From: Allomyces macrogynus ATCC 38327
Taxonomy: Eukaryota > Blastocladiomycota > Blastocladiomycetes > Blastocladiales > Blastocladiaceae
Direction of reading: 5' to 3'
NCBI GenBank assembly: GCA_000151295.1
Contig: GG745341.1
Coordinates: 881,185-905,587 of the forward strand
DNA length: 24,403 nt
Shown here piece by piece: positions 18,856 to 24,403 of the stretch (within the stretch, counting starts at the first letter, position 1; each line of letters starts with the position of its first letter). A program made the position numbers and the translations under genes. The notes beneath the pieces were generated by a model that made no database searches, was not told the origin of the DNA, and saw nothing but the letters and a program-made list of their open reading frames with translations.

Positions 18856-19707
18856 ATGACCGACACCGACCCGGACCACGACTTGTTTGCGCGGCTCGAG
18901 CGGTTGAAGGCTGACTCGCATATCATGACGATCGACCCCGAACGACGATCTGACACGAATACCAGCGCGTTATCAACGTACGCACAGGTTTCTCCCGTCC
19001 CTAAAATCGCGATGTCTTTGACAAAAACGCGTCGTATCGCGGCTAGCGGCGTCGACCCGGACCTCCTCGCGCGGTTCTCTGCGCTCGCCGGCCGCCCCAG
19101 CGTCATCGACGACGTGTCCAATCCGACGGCGTCGACGACCGCCGTTGACCTCGACCAGGCACTCCTGGACCTAAACCTGCACGACCCGGCCGTCCTCACC
19201 GATGACGAAAACGACGACGCGTGGCTCGCCAGTGTCCTTGGCCCGTCAGGCGCATCCAAGGCCGACGCCGCTGCCGCCGCGTTTCTCGCGCATGGGTCCG
19301 TGGACGCCGCATCCGCGAGCGACAAGGCCGAGGCCAACCGTCTCCTCCAAAAAGCGCTCGACGCCGTGCGGCTCGAACAACAGCACGGCCACTCTGCCGA
19401 GAGCGAGGACGAGGAGCAGTACGACGCGCTCGCGCAGCGGCTCGCGGCGCTCAAGACGGGTGCCCCCGCGGTGACAAAGTCACCAGTCACGAGTTTGGGC
19501 CCGCCGCCGATCACGCCGCCCGCGGTGTCCGGGTCGCGGTCCGCGCTCGGCGCGCTTTTGGGAGAGGACGAGCTCGTGTGCTGCATCTGCAACGACGACG
19601 CGACCGTGATTTGCGTGGATTGTGATGAGGATATGTACTGCGCGGCGTGTTTCCGGCAGGGGCATGCCGATGGAAAGGAGAGGAGGCATCGGACGCGAAA
19701 GATATAG
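18856..19707 (+). CDS. ANCHR/ZFYVE19-like abscission-checkpoint protein lacking the FYVE domain (283 residues)
   Basis: The ATG at 18856 is the first whose product looks like the family (MTDTDPDHDLFARLERLKAD); the frame is open back to 18550 but that part looks like UTR. The C-terminus has the B-box-like zinc finger typical of ANCHR: VCCICNDDATVICVDCDEDM followed by YCAACFRQGH and a final HRTRKI. Four short Leu/Arg motifs resemble MIT-interacting motifs: LFARLERLKADS, LLARFSALAGRP, WLASVLGPSG and LAQRLAALKTG. In animals ANCHR binds Vps4 through such motifs and delays cytokinetic abscission. Animal ANCHR begins with a FYVE zinc finger that binds PtdIns3P; here no cysteine occurs before the C-terminal finger, so membrane recruitment must differ or an upstream exon is missed. 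It lies 256 bp after the CATIP-like stop and converges on importin-11. Confidence 0.8.
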   Translation: MTDTDPDHDLFARLERLKADSHIMTIDPERRSDTNTSALSTYAQVSPVPKIAMSLTKTRRIAASGVDPDLLARFSALAGRPSVIDDVSNPTASTTAVDLDQALLDLNLHDPAVLTDDENDDAWLASVLGPSGASKADAAAAAFLAHGSVDAASASDKAEANRLLQKALDAVRLEQQHGHSAESEDEEQYDALAQRLAALKTGAPAVTKSPVTSLGPPPITPPAVSGSRSALGALLGEDELVCCICNDDATVICVDCDEDMYCAACFRQGHADGKERRHRTRKI

Positions 19708-19932
19708 TGCTTGTTCAAGTGGAACATCGCGCTAAGGGGATCGCGGAGTGTTGGAGGAACGCGAGAATGAAGCAAAAGCAAAATCCTTATTGGTCAACGA
19801 AATGGTGACGAATGCTGGCACCCACGATGCTGAACGGAAAATACCAACGAATCAACCAGAACCGCCCAAACACACAATAGCGAACACGAAAACCGAGACT
19901 GCGCGGGACCTTGAACGCGTCGCCCACACCTC

Positions 19933-22900
19933 TCACTTGAGCATCGGCTCGAGCGCGGCAATCACCTCCGGGTCCAACCGCGCCGTCAAATTCGGCATCC
20001 CGCCGAGCCCCGCGGCCAGTTCGGCAATCGCCTCGCGAATAAACGCGACCATCGGCACCGTATGCACCGGATCGCGCCGCATCATATCCCTGCGCCGCGT
20101 CGCTTCACCACACTCCACATCCATGTCCTCGTCCCCGGTCGTCTCGAGCTGCCAGTAAATCAACGCGTCGCCGCCATTCGACTCGTGCACCTCGTGCAGG
20201 ATCTCGGTCCAAATAGCCGCCAGGACCGGGAGTTGCCCGAGCGTGCACGGCGCGAGCCGCGTCAAAGCGAGCGCGGCGAGTTTCCGGTGCGGCGGTTGCC
20301 CGATATTGTCCCAGAGCGCGTACCAGTTGCCGACGAGCGCCGGGAAGTCGGCGCCGCACTGTGCGGCAAACTCGGTCGGTGTCACGAGCAGCGCGACGCG
20401 AGCGAGCACGCCGACAAACGCGACGAGCGCCAGCGTGTGGTCGTGCTTGGTCGCGACGCCGCGCACGAGCCGCGTCAAAATCTGCGATTGCACGAGAAGC
20501 GGCAGCGACGCGGCTGGTGCGGTCGCGAGGAACATGTCGAGGACACGTGTGATGAACGCGTTCACTTGTGGCCGTACGACGGCGACCGACGGGGTCGTGC
20601 TGGACCCGGAGGACGACGGGCTGATTGGGGCGAGACCGCCGAGGAGCACGTGCAGCCGGGCCATGACGCCGGCGCCGATGGTCGTGACGGTCGTCTCGGC
20701 ATCGAGGAGTAGATACGACTGCACGATCTTGAGCCGCCTTGCGAAGCGCCTCGGTGCCCGTCTCGAGCAGCGCTGGGACCAGCGGCAGCAAGTGGCCCAG
20801 GTCGCCGAGTCGCGAACCCGCTGCGGGCACTTCGACACCGGCCACGACTGCTGGAGATGCCGGTGGCGGCGGCGCATGGAACTGGAGTAGCGTGTGCCAC
20901 AGGACCAGGCCGTCCTCCATCAGGTAGACGGCGCTCGGCAAGTCGGCGACGCACGCGACCTGGATCAGCGGCACGCAAATGGCGTGCAGGTGCACAGACT
21001 CGTTGCGCAGTGCGATCGTGAGCTTTTGCAGCAGGACCAGCAGTGACGCCTGGAACAGATGTTCCTCGTCGGCCTGCTCCCACAGCGCCGGAATGTGTGC
21101 GGCGAGCGCCGGTGCGTAAGGGGCCATGTTCTTGTCGAGCCGCTCGATGATTACCGACAGACAGTTGATCACCTTGACCTTGAGCTCAAACTGGTCGACG
21201 GCGCCGAGCAGCGTCAGCAGCTGCACCATGAGGGCATTCAGGTACGGCAGAAACCCGGCCACTTGGAAGTCCCAGTCGTCGACACTGCATCGCAGTGCCT
21301 CGACAGCCGCAAACTGCACAATCGGGTGCGGAGAGACAAGGAAGTGCACGGCGAGCGACTCGTAGAGAACCGGCCGGGACGCCTTGGGCACGCTCCCGCC
21401 CATGAACCAGCCAATACTGGCCGCCACGGTGCGGTGCACAAGCGGCGCGAGCGGGTCCGTCGCTGGCACTTGCCGCGCCCACGGCAGCAGAAATTGCTGG
21501 AAAAAGTCGACATACGACACGGCCGACGAGAGCTTTTCGGCATTCGGGCCGAGCGCGTTCATGACAGCGAGCATCGTAACAGTGTCCATGGTCAGCGAGG
21601 TCATCGACTGCGCGAGTTGCCCAAGCGCCGGCACGATCAAGTCCGTGTAGTTGTTGGCGAGTTCCATGACGACGCGCGACGCGCACGGGCGAATGCGGTA
21701 CTCCCAGTGGTCATTGTCCTCTTCAATAATCCAGTCGTGCGGGTCGGCTGCAATAGATTGCAGGTCTTCGGCCGTGTACCGCATGTAGTGGGTCGCGAGC
21801 GCGTTGAGCAGGTTGAGGAGCAGCGTCGGGGTTGCGATCGTTTGCAGCGCGCTGTACTGAGCGACTGCCTCTTTGGGCGTCGACGGGTGAACTGGAAATA
21901 GGGGACCAAAAGGAGCGTCAAATGACCGCGAACACCTTTGTGAGAGCGCAAACAGAACGAGAAACGTACGTTTCCCGTTCTCCATTGTGAACCGCGACGC
22001 GAATCGCACCAGGTTCTTGAGCACCAGCAGCGCCTGAATCAAGACCGACGGCGGGATCGCGTCCGACTTAGCGAGCACGGCCTCGGCGTACCACGTTACG
22101 ACCGCGCCCGTGCCCGCGTAGGTAAGCCACTTGAGCCCATGGTACTCGACGAGGTCGAGCACGAGCTTGCCGAGGTTTGTGACGTGCTTTTCCTGCTGAT
22201 TCACATAGTACATGTTCAGGTAGACGGCCACGTTGCTTAGGAACCGGTCGGCGACCAGGTCGAGCTGGCGTAGGCCAAAGGCGAGCAGTTTGCGCACGCA
22301 TTTGAGCGCATATAGCGTCGTGTACAGCGCGGCCGGGTCGTACTGGCCCGAACTGGCCTCAAAGAGCGTCACGCACGCGTCGAGCAAATTGGGTGCGATT
22401 TGCTCGAAATGGCGACGGCCAAGTCCAATCTTTTGCGAGACGAGCGCCTTGATGACATGGTGCAGCGCAAAGAGCGCGCGTTGACGCACTTCCGGGTCGT
22501 CGGATTGCACAAGTGCGAACAGGTCGGTCAGGACCGTGGGCCAGTCAGACGGGAAGTCGAGGCGCGCAATCTTGGAGATGATGGCGCCGACTTGGGCGAG
22601 GAGCTAGTCATGAGCTGGCCGTGAGTATTCCGAGTTGCGAATCACGTCCAACACAATAAATCTCGGCGTACCATTCGGTCACTCTCGGTCAGCATGTTGA
22701 GCGCTCGCGACCGGATCTGCGCCTTTTCCTCGGCCCCAAACGCCCTATATAGCAGGCAGGTCAGTCGGATCGATCTCGGCCACGAAAAATTGGTTAGGAA
22801 AAGAGGGAATCAACGCACTGCTTGGTTGGGCGGCGCCACATGCGCTCGATGCCTGCTCGGAGCGTGCGCGCTGCCATCCACCGCACCTGGGTCGGCAAGT

Positions 22901-23202
22901 CGACGCGAAAGTAAACATCCTAGACGCCAGAAATACGACAGAGCGAGTTGGTCTTCCTGATCCGACGCGTAGTTCGTCCAATTTGACTCTGGTGCGCACT
23001 CACGCCCGCAGGCCGTGCATTGTCACCGACCAGTGCAATTACCAGTCGAACCAGCACTCTGTTGCAAACGTACTTGGAGAGCCGCGTGGAACCCGGCGGT
23101 GGTCTCGACCGACTTGAGCAGTTTTTCGGCGCGCTTGAGCTCGTCAGCGTCTTGGCTGCAGAGGTGCGTCACGAGCGCGACCACGTCGTCCATCGAGTTC
23201 AT
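19933..23202 (-). CDS. IPO11: importin-11 / Kap120 family nuclear import receptor (five exons, ~964 residues, one apparent frameshift)
   Basis: Exons on the minus strand: 23202-23074, 22919-22819, 22744-22672, 22603-21970 and 21891-19933. Donors are GTACGT, GTGCGT, GTACGC and GTACGT; acceptors end TAG, TAG, TAG and CAG; phases 0, 2, 0, 1 agree. The N-terminus (MNSMDDVVALVTHL) leads into the importin-beta N-terminal domain: ELKRAEKLLKSVE, GFHAALQDVYFRVDLPTQVR, RAGIERMWRR, GAEEKAQIRSRAL and VGAIISKIARLDFPSDWPTV. The family marker DWIIEEDNDHWEYRIRPC matches the importin-11/Kap120 EE..W.YxIRPC block; HEAT-type helices fill the rest. In exon 5 the frame shifts at 20734-20737 (one surplus G), after GTEALRKA and before LKIVQSYLLLD. 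Removing one base gives 965 codons including the stop, close to human IPO11 (~975). The ATG at 23202 is the first after an in-frame TAA. It imports cargoes such as ribosomal proteins into the nucleus. Confidence 0.9.
21892..21969 (-). other. 78-nt stop-free intron of the importin-11 gene
   Basis: Donor AAAC/GTACGT and acceptor TATTTCCAG/TT fit the gene's other introns. The 78 nt are divisible by three and free of stops, so a naive translation reads straight through, adding 26 residues (begins RTFLVLFALS). Removing it joins MENGK directly to LHPSTPKEA in frame. Confidence 0.8.
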
Positions 23203-23964
23203 TGGGACGGAAACAAGCTTGTCGCGTTTCGGTGCAGCAAATTACTTGAAGGTGTTGGTTTCCGTGTCGTCGTCGGTGCAGCTTCCACGCGCAGCTGGTG
23301 GGAGCAGCTGGAAAGCCAAATTCGTGTGCTGTTGAGACGTGGCGCGGTGATAGTTGGAGAGCAGCGTGACGTGATCCAGGGAGACTGGGCTCGGAACGAC
23401 GAGGCTGAAGCAATGTGGGACTTTGCCGTGGGTTGCTGTTGCAGCGTCGTCGCTGGACGGTGGTTGATGGTCTCTCTCGACTGGTTGGACGGGTCGTCGA
23501 CTCGTTTGGGGTTGTGTGAGGTCATCATCGAGTCTGCAGGTGCGTCGAGGTTCGAACCGCGAGCCTCCGCGGTGTGTTGTCCTGGCAACCAGCCACGTGA
23601 TGTTGTCAGTAACATTTGTGCTTGAGTCGTGGTTCCGGCCCATCGACGCGCGTCTAAGATGTCGAAGATGTCGAAGACGACGAATGAATAAACGCCCGCG
23701 GTAGGGTTATTGTCAGGACCAGGTGCGAAGCTGGGCGCTGACGGTCCTCTGCCAGCCATTCATGCATTTTGTCAGGATGTTTGCATGTAATTTCTTATCT
23801 TGCCAGAGTCCAGATCCTCTTCTCCATCCCCACAGAGCACAAAAGATGCACTCAGTCCTGTTGGAGCGCTGTTTCGTGAAGGAGCCACGGGCACCTGCAT
23901 TCTCCATCCGATTGTGTGACTGCAGATCTGAATTGTGGCTATGAGTCCACAAAACCACACTAAG
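23203..23964. other. intergenic region upstream of importin-11
   Basis: About 760 bp between the importin-11 start and the stop of the partial gene at the right edge. It should hold the importin-11 promoter. A perfect 10-bp palindrome GGTTCGAACC is at 23549-23558 and a short direct repeat (AAGATGTCG twice) at ~23657-23674. Minus-strand frames here lack any recognisable domain. Confidence 0.4.
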
Positions 23965-24403
23965 TCATGCACGGATCGCGTGCGACTCGGGCCTGGCTTT
24001 TGCAAGGCGCGCGCCGCGTCCATGGAGCCGCATCAGTTCATCATTGAGCAGATTGAGCGCGTCCGCGCGCAGCTGGCGTTTGATGGCAGCCGTGATGGCC
24101 GGCGGTTGCTAGGGAAGCGGCGAGCCGCCGAGGCAGGCCGTTGCCGTGATCCACGCAGAAGGCTCGGACGTTTATCAACAGCAGGTGGGACAGCGAGATG
24201 GGCGTGGCAGGCTCCGAGCACGTGCCCTGGATCGTCCGTTTGTTCGGGCCTGTTTCGTGCCGGGAGCAGGTGAGCAGCGTGAGCGCCACGCGGCAAAGGC
24301 GCGCGCCCGACCTCGCCGCCGAAATTTGTTGCGTTTCGTTCATGGGCAGCCCACTGCCAACACGCACCACGTTTCTCGGCAAATTGCCCGCCTTGCTGTT
24401 GCT
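23965..24403 (-). CDS. 3' end of an unidentified gene running in from the right edge (partial, two exons seen)
   Basis: The last exon is 24108-23965 (47 codons plus TGA), after a good acceptor CTTCCCTAG. It encodes ITAAIKRQLRADALNLLNDE then LMRLHGRGARL, an amphipathic helical end. The preceding exon is open from the window edge (24403) to 24170, where donor GTCCGA gives a matching phase 0 and a 61-nt intron. It includes NLPRNVVRVGSGLPMNETQQ, CRVALTLLTCSRHE and ATPISLSHLLLIN. I do not recognise the protein. The splice junction and alternating hydrophobic pattern support coding; the reading frame of the upstream exon is less sure. Confidence 0.5.

Noticed and set aside
23541..23575. tRNA-like T-loop motif GGTTCGAACC
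   Set aside because: The flanking bases do not form a five-pair T-stem on either strand and no acceptor, D or anticodon arm can be drawn. It is just a 10-bp palindrome.
23199..23759. 186-codon minus-strand open frame upstream of importin-11
   Set aside because: Ser/Thr/Arg/Pro mixture without a domain, it overlaps the importin-11 start in another frame, and is better explained as promoter and UTR.
1..24403. CRISPR arrays, prokaryotic operons, rRNA genes, intact transposons
   Set aside because: No regularly spaced repeats, no ribosome binding site-driven gene strings, no rRNA-like sequence, and no transposase or reverse transcriptase motifs were found. Genes are spliced and eukaryotic.

Overview
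The window is GC-rich nuclear DNA from a eukaryote with short spliceosomal introns (44-154 nt). I infer a zoosporic, flagellated fungus such as a member of Blastocladiomycota or a chytrid. The reasons are the fungal-style compact gene spacing, the short introns, and two genes of the motile cilium (CFAP99 and a CATIP-like gene) beside housekeeping genes. The lineage is an inference from gene content only; no rRNA gene is present.

Layout. 32-1480 (+) is a low-complexity protein with polyglutamine, acidic and Met/Pro-rich parts, possibly continuing off the left edge. 1481-3128 holds no gene I can support, but has a strong imperfect hairpin. 3129-7094 (-) is a four-exon, ~1236-residue coiled-coil protein. 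7423-8018 (-) is a two-exon unrecognised 183-residue protein. 8322-8700 (+) is a broken AP-endonuclease (Apn2/ExoIII-type) relic. 9166-11919 (+) is CFAP99, modelled in seven exons. 12107-12951 (-) is a five-exon mitochondrial SSB. 13308-14547 (-) is a five-exon unrecognised protein with a 35-nt microexon. 15172-16860 (-) is single-exon NMD3. 17218-18599 (+) is a four-exon CATIP-like gene with a C-terminal RIIa motif. 18856-19707 (+) is an ANCHR/ZFYVE19-like protein without a FYVE domain. 19933-23202 (-) is a five-exon importin-11/Kap120 gene with one apparent frameshift. 23965-24403 (-) is the 3' end of an unidentified gene.

Functionally this is a mixed neighbourhood, not an operon or a defence or biosynthetic cluster. 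CFAP99 and CATIP point to flagellum building, NMD3 and importin-11 to ribosome export and nuclear import, ANCHR to abscission, and SSB to mtDNA maintenance.

The most striking sequence-level signal is in the introns. Of 26 introns I could place by reading-frame logic, 21 have C at donor position +4 (mostly GTRCGY), including two GC-AG introns with the same AAG/GCACGT junction. This is unlike the usual GTRAGT donor and may reflect a changed U1 snRNA or splicing context in this lineage. All exon models were built by eye, without transcripts or database searches.
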